This document shows positions 1 through 8,323 of a DNA stretch of 64,000 nt, piece by piece. Under the pieces are notes generated by a model that saw only the letters and a list, made by a program, of their open reading frames with translations, searched no databases and had not been told where the DNA came from. This stretch comes from Xylanimicrobium pachnodae JCM 13526 = NBRC 107786. GTDB taxonomy: Bacteria > Actinomycetota > Actinomycetes > Actinomycetales > Cellulomonadaceae. The position numbers were made by a program, and so were the translations under genes. The number at the start of each line of letters is the position of its first letter. The first letter of the stretch is position 1. The DNA is taken from contig BCWJ01000017.1 in the NCBI GenBank assembly GCA_001592145.1, positions 38,164 through 102,163 of the forward strand, written 5' to 3'.

Positions 1-24
1 AGCGTCGACCAGAAGGAGACTTGA

Positions 25-1380
25 GTGACTGAGCAGGCTTCCCCCACCGTGCACGACGTCGTCATCGTCGGTTCCGGGCCCGCGGGGTACACGGCTGCGG
101 TGTACGCCGCTCGCGCCGGGCTCGCACCCGTGGTGATCGCGGGTTCGGTGACCGCCGGAGGCGCGCTCATGAACACCACGGAGGTCGAGAACTTCCCCGG
201 CTTCCCCGAGGCCGTCATGGGGCCCGACCTCATGGACAAGATGCGTGAGCAGGCGGAGAAGTTCGGCGCCACCGTCGTCTGGGACGACGCCGAGACGGTC
301 TCGCTGGCCGGCGACGAGGCGGGGCTCAAGAAGATCGTGACGGGCGGGGACGAGACCTACCTCGCACGGTCCGTCATCCTGGCCACCGGCTCGGCATATC
401 GTGAGCTGGGCCTGCCGGACGAGAAGCGGCTCTCCGGGCGGGGCGTCTCCTGGTGCGCCACCTGCGACGGGTTCTTCTTCCGTGACCAGCACATCGCGGT
501 GGTCGGCGGCGGGGACTCGGCGATGGAGGAGGCCACGTTCCTCACCCGGTTCGCCTCCAAGGTCACGGTGATCCACCGTCGCGACACGCTGCGCGCCTCC
601 AAGATCATGGCCGAGCGCGCGCTCGCCGACCCGAAGATCGAGTTCGCCTGGAACAGCGAGGTCGCCGCGATCTCCGGGGACTCGCAGGTCAGCGGGCTGA
701 CCCTGCGCGACACGGTCACCGGCGAGACGCGGGAGCTCGACGCCACGGGGCTCTTCGTCGCGATCGGTCATGACCCGCGGACCGACCTGGTCAAGGGACA
801 GATCGACCTCGACGACGACGGGTACATCCTGGTCGAGGGGCGCTCCACCCGGACCAACCTGCCGGGTGTGTTCGCGTGCGGCGACGCCGTCGACCACACC
901 TACCGCCAGGCCATCACCGCGGCCGGGTCCGGCTGCTCCGCTGCCCTGGACGCTCAGGCGTACCTGACCGCGCTGGACGACGACGCCGCGGACGAGACCC
1001 TCGTGGCTGCGGCCACAGCCCCCCGGATCGAGACCGAAGGAGCAGGAACCATGCCCGTCACCGTCACCGACGACACGTTCAAGTCCGAGGTCCTGGAAGC
1101 CGAGGGCACCGTGCTCGTCGACTTCTGGGCCACCTGGTGCGGTCCGTGCCGCATGGTCGCCCCCATCCTCGAGGAGATCGCGCAGGAGTACGCGGGCCGG
1201 CTCAAGGTCGCCAAGCTCGACACCGACGCCAACCCGGCCACGACCATGGCGTACGGCGTGGTCTCCATCCCGACGCTCAACGTCTACCAGCGTGGCGAGC
1301 TCGTGAAGTCGATCGTCGGAGCCCGGCCCAAGAAGGCCCTCCTCGCGGAGATCGAACCGCTGCTGGACCCCGTGGGCTGA
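25..1380 (+). CDS. trxB-trxA: Thioredoxin reductase-thioredoxin fusion protein
   Basis: The 451-residue protein joins an NADPH-dependent thioredoxin reductase (about residues 1-320) to a thioredoxin (about 343-451). The reductase half shows the FAD-binding [10 protein letters not shown] near residue 17, the redox pair in WCATCDG near 148, and the NADPH-binding [10 protein letters not shown]. The thioredoxin half carries the active site WCGPCR. The protein would reduce disulphides in the cytosol using NADPH. The GTG start at 25 follows AAGGAG at 13-18. Fused TrxB-TrxA proteins are known from Mycobacterium leprae; most actinobacteria keep the genes separate. An internal ATG at 1051 with its own Shine-Dalgarno sequence could also give free thioredoxin. 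Function is secure; whether one or two products are made is open. Confidence 0.95.
   Translation: MTEQASPTVHDVVIVGSGPAGYTAAVYAARAGLAPVVIAGSVTAGGALMNTTEVENFPGFPEAVMGPDLMDKMREQAEKFGATVVWDDAETVSLAGDEAGLKKIVTGGDETYLARSVILATGSAYRELGLPDEKRLSGRGVSWCATCDGFFFRDQHIAVVGGGDSAMEEATFLTRFASKVTVIHRRDTLRASKIMAERALADPKIEFAWNSEVAAISGDSQVSGLTLRDTVTGETRELDATGLFVAIGHDPRTDLVKGQIDLDDDGYILVEGRSTRTNLPGVFACGDAVDHTYRQAITAAGSGCSAALDAQAYLTALDDDAADETLVAAATAPRIETEGAGTMPVTVTDDTFKSEVLEAEGTVLVDFWATWCGPCRMVAPILEEIAQEYAGRLKVAKLDTDANPATTMAYGVVSIPTLNVYQRGELVKSIVGARPKKALLAEIEPLLDPVG
1036..1053 (+). promoter_or_regulatory. Internal ribosome binding site and ATG for free thioredoxin
   Basis: GAAGGAG at 1036-1042 stands 8 nt before an in-frame ATG at 1051 (codon 343 of the fusion). 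Translation from here would give a 109-residue thioredoxin, the normal length of TrxA, beginning [10 protein letters not shown]. This is the layout expected if two overlapping or adjacent genes lost the stop codon between them. Confidence 0.55.
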
Positions 1381-1396
1381 CCCCCGACACGATTTC

Positions 1397-1432
1397 ACGG
1401 CCGGTGACCCGGAACGACGGGTCACCGGCCGT
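1397..1432 (+). terminator. Hairpin terminator after trxB-trxA
   Basis: A perfect 15-bp stem (ACGGCCGGTGACCCG at 1397-1411 with its complement at 1418-1432) closes a 6-nt loop 16 bp after the stop codon. There is no T tract, as is common in actinobacteria. Confidence 0.7.
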
Positions 1433-1462
1433 CGTCGTCCTCGGCCAAGGATGTAACAACAC

Positions 1463-1507
1463 ATTCACAATTTGGTCGGCGGCCGCCACTGCCATCAGGT
1501 TGTGAAT
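1463..1507. promoter_or_regulatory. AT-rich upstream region with ATTCACAA/TTGTGAAT inverted repeat
   Basis: ATTCACAA (1463-1470) and TTGTGAAT (1500-1507) form an 8-bp inverted repeat 29 bp apart, in the only AT-rich patch before the HTH-aminotransferase gene. It could be an operator for that protein or a neighbour; this is inference from position and symmetry only. Confidence 0.3.
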
Positions 1508-1527
1508 GGTCTGCCACGAGGTGTAGC

Positions 1528-3339
1528 GTGCCGCACATGGCCCGCAAGCTCCCGGCACCGCTCGTCACCCGACTCCTCGAGGAGGGACTCGGCCCGAGCG
1601 CGATCGTCGAGCACCTGAGGAGCAAGGAGGGCATCGACGTGTCCCCCCAGGCGATCTCGACCTTTCGCAAGCGGCACACCGCTGTTCCGGCGCAGCACTC
1701 CACCCGCAGGGTCGTCCCGTGGGACGTGCGCCCCGAGCACCGCTCCAGCGGGTACCGCCGTGCCATCCTCGCCTTCCACCGCCGGGCCCAGGGGCAGACC
1801 CTGACCGGCGAGGAAGCGCGGAACCTCGACCACGTCGAACGCACCCTGCGCGAGTCCGGTCAGGTGATCACCTACCACCCCGACACGGGCTTCGCCCTTG
1901 TCCCCGCACGACCCGGGATCGACACCGGGATCATCGAAGAGCCGGAGGCCGGCATGACACCGCAGCCCACCCACAGCACGACGCCGGACGAGCACGCGGC
2001 CCCCGCGCCAGGAGCGGTGTCGGCTGAGGCCGGCGGGTCGGGAGGCGAGGGCACGCGGCTCGACCCCTGGTTCGGCAGCTACGCGCAGCGGGCGCACGGC
2101 ATGCGCGCCTCCGAGATCCGGGCGCTGTTCTCGGTGGCCAACCGCCCGGAGGTCGTCTCCCTGGCGGGCGGCATGCCCTTCATCCAGGGACTTCCCCTGG
2201 AGGTCTTCGGGGAGTCCCTCCACCGCCTCATCGCCACGCAGGGTGCCACGGCGCTCCAGTACGGGTCGGGCCAGGGCGACGTCGCTCTGCGCGAGCGCAT
2301 CCTGGACGTCTGTGCGCTCGAGGGGATCACCAACGCGCACCCCGACGACGTGGTGGTCACGACAGGCTCCCAGCAGGCGCTCGACCTCGTCACGCGCATC
2401 TTCGTCGACCCCGGCGACGTCGTCCTGGCCGAGGCCCCCTCCTACGTGGGCGCGCTCGGCGTGTTCCGGTCCTACGAGGCTCTCGTGGAGCACGTCCCCA
2501 TGGATGCGTACGGGCTTGTTCCCGAGGCGCTCGAGCGCGCCCTCCTGGACGCACGCGCGGCGGGCAAGACCGTCAAGTTCCTGTACACCATCCCGAACTA
2601 CCACAACCCCGCGGGGGTCACGCTGACCTTGGAGCGCCGGCACCAGGTGCTGGAGATCTGCCAGCGCTTCGGGGTCCTCATCGTCGAGGACAACCCGTAC
2701 GGGCTGCTCGGCTTCGACCGGGAGCCCCTGCCGGCCATGCGCGCCTTCGACTCCGAGGGTGTGCTGTACCTCGGGTCGTTCTCCAAGACGTTCGCGCCCG
2801 GCTTCCGCGTCGGCTGGGTGATCGCCCCCCACGCCGTGCGCGAGAAGCTGGTCCTCGCCAGCGAGTCGTCGATCCTCTCCCCGTCCAACGCCTCGCAGAT
2901 GGCGATCACCACGTACCTCAACGAGTTCGACTGGAAGGGGCAGATCAAGTCCTACCGCGAGCTCTACCGCGAGCGGCGCGACGCCATGATCGGTGCCCTG
3001 GCCGAGCACCTCCCCACGGCTTCCTGGAACGTGCCCGACGGGGGGTTCTACGTCTGGGTGACCCTGCCCGAGGGGATCGACGCCCGCTCGATGCTTCCCC
3101 GTGCCGTCACGGCGCGCGTCGCCTACGTCCCGGGTACCGCGTTCTTCTACAACGGCGAGGGTTCGGGCCATATGCGACTCTCGTACTGCTATCCCACTCC
3201 CGAACGCATCCGTGAGGGCGTGCGTCGGCTGTCCACCGTCGTGAACGCCGAGGCGGAGCTGGTCCAGCTCTTCGGCACCAGCGCCGGCCTCGACGAGGAC
3301 CCACGCGATGCCGAGTACCCCTCCCCCAACCTCGCCTGA
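1528..3339 (+). CDS. HTH-like domain fused to class I/II aminotransferase
   Basis: The 603-residue product has two parts. Residues 4-130 look like a small DNA-binding protein (LLEEGLGPSAIVEHL then a helix rich in basic residues, SPQAISTFRKRH), followed by a low-complexity linker. From about 170 it is a fold-type I PLP aminotransferase of the MocR/2-aminoadipate aminotransferase type, with the cofactor lysine in GSFSKTFAPGFRVGW and NPAG in NYHNPAGVTL. The start is GTG 1528 or ATG 1537. A second in-frame ATG at 1954, 5 nt after GGAGG (1944-1948), would release the aminotransferase alone (461 residues), so this may once have been two genes. A PLP aminotransferase beside the par locus is common in Micrococcales; the N-terminal domain is not the GntR winged helix of classical MocR regulators. 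Substrate unknown. Confidence 0.8.
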   Translation: MPHMARKLPAPLVTRLLEEGLGPSAIVEHLRSKEGIDVSPQAISTFRKRHTAVPAQHSTRRVVPWDVRPEHRSSGYRRAILAFHRRAQGQTLTGEEARNLDHVERTLRESGQVITYHPDTGFALVPARPGIDTGIIEEPEAGMTPQPTHSTTPDEHAAPAPGAVSAEAGGSGGEGTRLDPWFGSYAQRAHGMRASEIRALFSVANRPEVVSLAGGMPFIQGLPLEVFGESLHRLIATQGATALQYGSGQGDVALRERILDVCALEGITNAHPDDVVVTTGSQQALDLVTRIFVDPGDVVLAEAPSYVGALGVFRSYEALVEHVPMDAYGLVPEALERALLDARAAGKTVKFLYTIPNYHNPAGVTLTLERRHQVLEICQRFGVLIVEDNPYGLLGFDREPLPAMRAFDSEGVLYLGSFSKTFAPGFRVGWVIAPHAVREKLVLASESSILSPSNASQMAITTYLNEFDWKGQIKSYRELYRERRDAMIGALAEHLPTASWNVPDGGFYVWVTLPEGIDARSMLPRAVTARVAYVPGTAFFYNGEGSGHMRLSYCYPTPERIREGVRRLSTVVNAEAELVQLFGTSAGLDEDPRDAEYPSPNLA

Positions 3340-3374
3340 CACCCGACAGCCCGCACCCCGACCAAGCAGGTGAC

Positions 3375-4439
3375 GTGCCCGTGAACCAGCCCCGCACCAC
3401 TTCGACATCACCCCGAACGGCCGAGGTGACCGCACCAGGTCTCGCCGACGCCGCGCCCCTGGCCGGCCCGTCCCACGGCGCTGGTCTCCGGGTGGCCATC
3501 CTGGCGGGGGGACTCTCCCATGAGCGGGACGTCTCCCTGCGCTCCGGACGTCGCGTCGCGGAGGCCTTGCGCGGTGCAGGCGTCGACGTGTCTATCCACG
3601 ATGTCGACTCCGCCCTCCTCGGCGACCTCGACGCACGACGCCCGGACGTCGTCTGGCCGCTGCTCCACGGAGCGGGCGGGGAGGACGGGTCCCTGCGTGA
3701 CGTGCTCGAACTGCTCGGATACCCGTATGTGGGTACCGGCCCGCACGCGAGCCGGCTCGCGTGGGACAAGCCGATCGCCAAGGCGCGGTTCGTCGCCGCC
3801 GGGCTCGTCACCCCCGACTGGCTCACCCTCCCGCAGGAGCTGTTCCGTGATCTCGGTGCACGCGGTGTGCTCGACATCGTCGCCCAACGGTTCCACCTGC
3901 CGGTCGTCGTCAAGCCCACGCGGGGCGGCTCCGCCCTCGGCGTCACGTGCGTGACCAGGCCAGACGCTCTTGCCCGTGCGATGGTGGACTGCTTCGCCTA
4001 CGGCGATACCGCGCTGATCGAACGCCACGTGGAGGGGATCGAGCTCGCGGTGTCCGTGATCGACGGCGCGGACGGCCCCGCCGCGCTGCCGGCCGTGGAG
4101 ATCTCCGTGGAGGGCGCCTACGACTTCGACGCCCGATACAACCCCGGAAGAGTCGAGTACTTCACGCCCGCGCGGCTCACTCGATCCCAGGCTCAGCACG
4201 TGTCGGACGTCGCGATCGCCGCCCATCGCGCACTCAACCTGCGGCACATCTCCCGCGCTGACATGATTCTCGCGCCGGACGGGACGGTCCACCTGCTCGA
4301 GGTCAATGTCGCCCCCGGGATGACCGAGACCTCACTCCTCCCCCAGGCTGCTCTCGCCGCAGGTCATGAGCTCGGGAGCCTCTACCAGAGGCTGGTTGCT
4401 CTCGCGGTTCCCGAGGCAGCGTCCGCCGCACGGCCCTGA
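3375..4439 (+). CDS. D-alanine--D-alanine ligase family ATP-grasp enzyme
   Basis: The 354-residue protein carries the Ddl signatures in order: GGLSHERDVSLRSG (about residues 40-53), HGAGGEDGSL with the Glu-Asp pair used in substrate binding, VVVKPTRGGSALGV for ATP, and LEVNVAPGMTETSLLP at the C-terminal metal and substrate site. Ddl enzymes make the D-Ala-D-Ala dipeptide of peptidoglycan. It lies 35 bp after the aminotransferase and converges on parB, so its place in the chromosome-partition locus rather than with mur genes is unusual; it may be a second copy or act on a different dipeptide. GTG 3375 is used here; GTG 3381 is an alternative. Confidence 0.8.
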   Translation: MPVNQPRTTSTSPRTAEVTAPGLADAAPLAGPSHGAGLRVAILAGGLSHERDVSLRSGRRVAEALRGAGVDVSIHDVDSALLGDLDARRPDVVWPLLHGAGGEDGSLRDVLELLGYPYVGTGPHASRLAWDKPIAKARFVAAGLVTPDWLTLPQELFRDLGARGVLDIVAQRFHLPVVVKPTRGGSALGVTCVTRPDALARAMVDCFAYGDTALIERHVEGIELAVSVIDGADGPAALPAVEISVEGAYDFDARYNPGRVEYFTPARLTRSQAQHVSDVAIAAHRALNLRHISRADMILAPDGTVHLLEVNVAPGMTETSLLPQAALAAGHELGSLYQRLVALAVPEAASAARP

Positions 4440-4454
4440 CGCACGGAGCCGCAT

Positions 4455-4468
4455 GTTTCACGTGAAAC
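4455..4468. other. parS: parS site 1
   Basis: Exact GTTTCACGTGAAAC palindrome, preceded by T as in the consensus. It is the centromere-like ParB binding site, 16 bp after the ligase stop codon. Confidence 0.95.
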
Positions 4469-4506
4469 GGCGGGGCGCAGGTTTCACGTGAAACCTGCGC
4501 CCCGCC
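4469..4506. terminator. Bidirectional palindromic terminator with parS at its tip
   Basis: A perfect 38-bp palindrome: 12-bp GC-rich arms (GGCGGGGCGCAG and complement) flank an exact parS core at 4481-4494. It lies between convergent genes (ligase and parB), where a terminator is expected. As RNA it would fold into a long stem whose upper part is the parS sequence. Confidence 0.7.
4481..4494. other. parS: parS site 2
   Basis: Exact GTTTCACGTGAAAC core, 12 bp from site 1, centred in the terminator-like palindrome 4469-4506. Confidence 0.95.
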
Positions 4507-4533
4507 GGTCCTGGGCGGCTCCCCACTCACTGA

Positions 4534-5901
4534 CTAGGCGCCCTTGAGAAGACCCTTCTCCTCCGGAGCCATCACCGCCAGGATCCTGTTGAGATCCTCG
4601 ACCGACGCGAACTCCACCGTCATGCGCCCCTTGGACTTGCCGAGCTGCACCTTCACACGGGTCTCGAACAGGTCCGACAGCCGCCCGGCGAGCTCGTCGA
4701 CCGCGACGCTGTGCTGACCGGCGCGGGGTGCCCGCCGCTTGACCGCATCGGGCTCCTGGTTGAACATCGCGACGACCTCCTCGACGGCACGCACCGAGAG
4801 GCCCTCCGAGACGATTCGCTGCGCCAGACGCTCGATCTCCGCTCCGTCGGTCAGGCTCAGCAGTGCCCGGGCATGGCCCGCGGAGAGAATACCCGCCGCT
4901 ACCCGGCGCTGGACCAGCGGCGGCAGCTTCAGAAGCCTCAGGGTGTTCGAGATCTGCGGTCGGCTTCTCGCGATCCGTGTCGCCAACTCCTCGTGCGTGC
5001 AGCCGAAGTCGTCCAGCAACTGTCGGTATGCGGCCGCCTCTTCGAGAGGGTTGAGCTGCGCACGGTGAAGGTTCTCCAGCAGGGCGTCGCGCAGCATGTC
5101 CGCGTCATCCGTGTCGCGGACGATCGCGGGAATAGCCTCCAACCCGGCAAGCTGGCTCGCGCGCCAACGGCGCTCCCCCATGATGAGTTCATACTTGCCC
5201 GCTTCAGACCGATCCGGCCGCACCACGATGGGCTGCAGAACCCCGATCTCCCGGATGGAGTCAACGAGCTCGTCCAGCTCGACCTCGTCAAATACCGACC
5301 GCGGCTGCCAGGTGTTCGGACGGATCGCGTCGATCGGGAGCTCAGCGAACGAGGCGCCAGGAACCGGGAGCAGCTCGCTACCGTCGGCCTCGCCGGTGTC
5401 CGTTTCACGTGAAACGTGCGAGACCTCCGGCGCAATCGCGTCCGGCTCCGGGTCGGCACCCAGCACACCCACGGGGATCGACCCCGTGATGGCGGAGAGA
5501 TCCGTGGGCTCGCTGCCACCCGATTCCTCCACGAGGAACACCGTGGAGCCTGAGGCATCGTGTTCGGCCGTCGTGGTCAGCGTACCTTCGTGCCCCAGAA
5601 CTGCGGCTGCCGCCGGCGAGATGCGCGCACGCACGGGACTCTTCCCGCCGGTCCTGATCGCCAGGCGTCCGCTCGACATCGCCGCGTCCCAGGAGCCGGC
5701 GCGGGTTCCCGTGGCGGCTGGGGAACCGGGCGCCTCCGTGACATCGTCCTCAGACCGCTCGGCCCGTTCAGGCGACTCGGGGCCCGCCTCTACGCGATTC
5801 GCCGCCGGGAAGAAGACGTCGACGGGTCGGTCACTCTCAGGTCCCGACGGAATGAGCGCGCCGAGTCCGCGTCCAAGACCGCGCTTCTTCTGACCACTCA
5901 C
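4534..5901 (-). CDS. parB: Chromosome partitioning protein ParB
   Basis: The 455-residue CTPase-clamp protein loads at parS and spreads to organise origin segregation. It begins with the ParA-contacting box RGLGRGLGALIP (residues 7-18). A low-complexity stretch of about 155 residues follows, then the ParB/Srx domain from about 185 with the CTP-binding motif GERRWRAS (242-249), the helix-turn-helix that reads parS (near 305-325), and a C-terminal dimerisation domain. The long acidic linker makes it bigger than the usual 300-350 residues. A parS site lies inside the gene (codons 163-167, reading VSRET). It is downstream of parA with a 54-bp gap. Confidence 0.97.
   Translation of the reverse strand: MSGQKKRGLGRGLGALIPSGPESDRPVDVFFPAANRVEAGPESPERAERSEDDVTEAPGSPAATGTRAGSWDAAMSSGRLAIRTGGKSPVRARISPAAAAVLGHEGTLTTTAEHDASGSTVFLVEESGGSEPTDLSAITGSIPVGVLGADPEPDAIAPEVSHVSRETDTGEADGSELLPVPGASFAELPIDAIRPNTWQPRSVFDEVELDELVDSIREIGVLQPIVVRPDRSEAGKYELIMGERRWRASQLAGLEAIPAIVRDTDDADMLRDALLENLHRAQLNPLEEAAAYRQLLDDFGCTHEELATRIARSRPQISNTLRLLKLPPLVQRRVAAGILSAGHARALLSLTDGAEIERLAQRIVSEGLSVRAVEEVVAMFNQEPDAVKRRAPRAGQHSVAVDELAGRLSDLFETRVKVQLGKSKGRMTVEFASVEDLNRILAVMAPEEKGLLKGA
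5402..5415. other. parS: parS site 3 (inside parB)
   Basis: Exact GTTTCACGTGAAAC within the linker region of parB, translated as VSRET. Confidence 0.95.
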
Positions 5902-5955
5902 AACTGCTCCCTCGTCTCGTCGTCCACAGCCTGGTACGCAGTCCTTCCTCAGAGC

Positions 5956-7287
5956 CTATGCGCGTTGGTGCAGGTCAGCCGCTTGAGTGTGCCGATCGGC
6001 GAGCTCGCGAGCGGCCTCGAGATACGCCAGCGCGCCCGTGGATCCCGGGTCGTAGGTCATGACCGTCTGCCCGTGACTCGGGGCCTCGGAGATGCGCACC
6101 GAGCGCGGCACGGTGGTCCTGAGGGTCTCCGCCGGGAAGTGCGAGCGCACCTCCTCGGCAACCTGCTGCGCGAGATTCGTCCTACCGTCGTACATCGTCA
6201 GGAGAATCGTCGAGACGGCGAGATGTGGGTTGAGGTGCGCCTTGATCAGCTCGATCGTCTTCAGGAGCTGGCTCAGCCCTTCCAGGGCGTAGTACTCGCA
6301 CTGGATCGGAATGAGGACCTCACGTCCCACCACGAACGCGTTGACGGTGAGCAGCCCGAGGCTGGGAGGGCAGTCCACCAGCACGTAGTCGATCCGCTCC
6401 TCACCTCTCTCGGCCCGGTCCTCGAGGTACCGATCCAGAGCACGCCGGAGCCGTGTTTCACGTGAAACCATCGAGACGAGCTCGATCTCCGCGCCGGACA
6501 GGTCGATAGTCGCCGGCACGCACCAGAGCCCCGGAATGTCGGGGCACGCCTGTACCGCCGACCGCAGCGGGGCATCCTCGACGAGCACCTCGTAGATCGA
6601 CTGGGTCCCAGCGCGATGCTCGACGCCCAGGGCCGTGGAGGCATTCCCCTGCGGATCGTTGTCGATCACCAGCACGTTCAGACCGGCCTGCGCCAGTCCC
6701 GCCGCGAGGTTGACCGTGGTGGTCGTCTTCCCCACGCCCCCCTTCTGGTTGGCGACGGTGAGCACCCGAGTCTGGTCCGGACGCGGGAACCGGCGACCGG
6801 TCAGGTCGATCCGCCGACGAGCATCGACCGCGAGCTGCGCCGCGAGCGGCGTCTCCTCGTCCCCATCCGGGATGGTCTCCATCAGGGAGGATCGGACCTG
6901 CTCACGGGTCACCGTCGCGACAGCCACGGCTCCTGGCAGCGCGGCATCGGGCGAACTGACGTCCCCTACGGGGGTCCGTGTGACGGCCGGGACACCGGCC
7001 ACGGTCGCCGGCGCCTTCGCACCGTCCACGGAGGGGCTCTCGAACGTCGTCCGCGGAGGCCCAGCCTCCACCGGCTCCTGACCGTCAGACGCGGGCACCG
7101 TCTCCTCGACCGAGCTCGACGAGTCTCCGGGCGTGGTCGTGACGGCCCGTCGCTCCCAGGAGGTGAACGCACCGTGCTCTGCATCCGCGCTGGCTCCGGC
7201 GTGAGGAGTCTCCCGGGGCCCCCGCGCACTGCTGGCCGGGTGGGAGTTAACGCGGTTCCAGGGCCATCTGCGCTCGTCCGATGCCAT
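5956..7287 (-). CDS. parA: Chromosome partitioning ATPase ParA
   Basis: A Walker-type ATPase that forms a gradient on nucleoid DNA and moves ParB-parS complexes. From ATG 7287 it is 443 residues long, with the deviant Walker A KGGVGKTTT at 182-190, DNDPQGNAST, and the Walker B-like VDCPPSLGLLT. The chosen start has a purine-rich Shine-Dalgarno (GAGGAG) just upstream; the frame is open to 7449 but that part is low in coding character and runs into the parS/terminator region. About 170 residues before the ATPase domain are low-complexity, much longer than in typical ParA. A parS site interrupts the coding sequence at codons 274-278 (VSRET). Confidence 0.95.
   Translation of the reverse strand: MASDERRWPWNRVNSHPASSARGPRETPHAGASADAEHGAFTSWERRAVTTTPGDSSSSVEETVPASDGQEPVEAGPPRTTFESPSVDGAKAPATVAGVPAVTRTPVGDVSSPDAALPGAVAVATVTREQVRSSLMETIPDGDEETPLAAQLAVDARRRIDLTGRRFPRPDQTRVLTVANQKGGVGKTTTTVNLAAGLAQAGLNVLVIDNDPQGNASTALGVEHRAGTQSIYEVLVEDAPLRSAVQACPDIPGLWCVPATIDLSGAEIELVSMVSRETRLRRALDRYLEDRAERGEERIDYVLVDCPPSLGLLTVNAFVVGREVLIPIQCEYYALEGLSQLLKTIELIKAHLNPHLAVSTILLTMYDGRTNLAQQVAEEVRSHFPAETLRTTVPRSVRISEAPSHGQTVMTYDPGSTGALAYLEAARELADRHTQAADLHQRA
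6455..6468. other. parS: parS site 4 (inside parA)
   Basis: Exact GTTTCACGTGAAAC, preceded by T, in the ATPase domain coding region of parA. Confidence 0.95.
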
Positions 7288-7452
7288 GCTCTCCTCGTCC
7301 TCCTTCAGTACGGATGAGGCGGCGGGGCCGTCAGCGCACGTCAGAGGGCGCGCCGGAGCAGCACCTCCACAACCTCGCGCACAGCCTACGGCCTCACTCG
7401 ACCCCACGCGGGGAGTCCACTCCGCGGTGGACGGAGTAGTGACGCGCACGGT

Positions 7453-7466
7453 GTTTCACGTGAAAC
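7453..7466. other. parS: parS site 5 (upstream of parA)
   Basis: Exact GTTTCACGTGAAAC in the 279-bp gap between rsmG and parA, about 165 bp before the parA start, so ParB bound here could also affect parAB transcription. Confidence 0.95.
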
Positions 7467-7512
7467 CTCCGCGCGTCGCAAACGCTCGGCGACCGCACAC
7501 TTCCCATGGGAA

Positions 7513-7546
7513 GGCCCCGCATGTTTCACGTGAAACATGCGGGGCC
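7513..7546. terminator. Palindromic rsmG terminator with parS at its tip
   Basis: A perfect 34-bp palindrome: 10-bp arms (GGCCCCGCAT and complement) around parS site 6, 20 bp past the rsmG stop codon and upstream of parA on the same strand. It repeats the design of the palindrome at 4469-4506 with different arm sequences. Confidence 0.65.
7523..7536. other. parS: parS site 6
   Basis: Exact GTTTCACGTGAAAC core centred in the 34-bp palindrome downstream of rsmG. Confidence 0.95.
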
Positions 7547-7566
7547 CGGAGCGACGAGCGGCGACC

Positions 7567-8265
7567 TCAGCCCCTTCGCACGCTCACGACCGTCGTGGGC
7601 TCGACCCCTACTACCGTGATGCCACGCAGCAGTTCGGGCTCATCTGCTCGGAACTTACGCAGCACCACACGGGCTGGCTCGATCTCATTCGCAGCGTTGC
7701 GGCCCTTCAACACCACCATGCGGCCGCCGCGGCGAACGAGGGGCATGCTCATGCGCGCGAGCTTTGCGAGGTTCGCGACTGCGCGAGACGTCACAACGTC
7801 TGCCTCGAGCGCGCCGTGATACTCCTCGGCTCGCCCTCGCCGAACCGTCACGTTCTTCAGACCGAACGTCTCGACCACCTCGGAGAGCCACGTCGTCCGC
7901 CGCTCCATCGGTTCGATCAGCACCACGTCGAGGTCCGGCCGCATCATGGCCACGATGATCCCGGGAAGGCCCGCCCCCGATCCCACGTCGATCACCGTGC
8001 CGGAGTCCGGAAGGTACTGGACGAGCGCCGCAGAGTTCAGCAGGTGCCGTTCCCAGAGGCGCTCCACCTCACGTGGACCGATGAGGCCACGCTGCTCCCC
8101 TTGCTCGCGAAGCAGCCGATCGAACCCCGCAACGTTTCCGTACGCGGCCCCGAAGAACTCTTGGACAGCCGAGCTCGCTCCAAGACGAGAGTCAGAGCCC
8201 TCGCCCTCGGCTCGTGGGGACCGTTCCTGGCCCTCCCCCGGCGCGTGTGTCATCGAAGGCTCCAT
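7567..8265 (-). CDS. rsmG: 16S rRNA (guanine(527)-N7)-methyltransferase RsmG
   Basis: A 232-residue SAM-dependent methyltransferase that modifies G527 of 16S rRNA. It shows the SAM-binding VIDVGSGAGLPG (residues 91-102) and the family segment EPMERRTTWLSEVV. The first 30 or so residues are a low-complexity extension with a possible alternative ATG at codon 5. It lies between jag and parA in the standard order; the palindrome at 7513-7546 separates it from parA. Loss of this enzyme gives low-level streptomycin resistance in other bacteria. Confidence 0.96.
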   Translation of the reverse strand: MEPSMTHAPGEGQERSPRAEGEGSDSRLGASSAVQEFFGAAYGNVAGFDRLLREQGEQRGLIGPREVERLWERHLLNSAALVQYLPDSGTVIDVGSGAGLPGIIVAMMRPDLDVVLIEPMERRTTWLSEVVETFGLKNVTVRRGRAEEYHGALEADVVTSRAVANLAKLARMSMPLVRRGGRMVVLKGRNAANEIEPARVVLRKFRADEPELLRGITVVGVEPTTVVSVRRG

Positions 8266-8323
8266 CGTCGCTGCCTGCCCTTGCCTGCTGTCCGCCTACC
8301 GTGCGCCTACCGAGCCGGTCGCG

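Noticed and set aside
1528..1953. Prophage remnant because of the phage-like HTH segment
   Set aside because: No integrase, attachment site or other phage gene nearby and base composition is like the neighbours.
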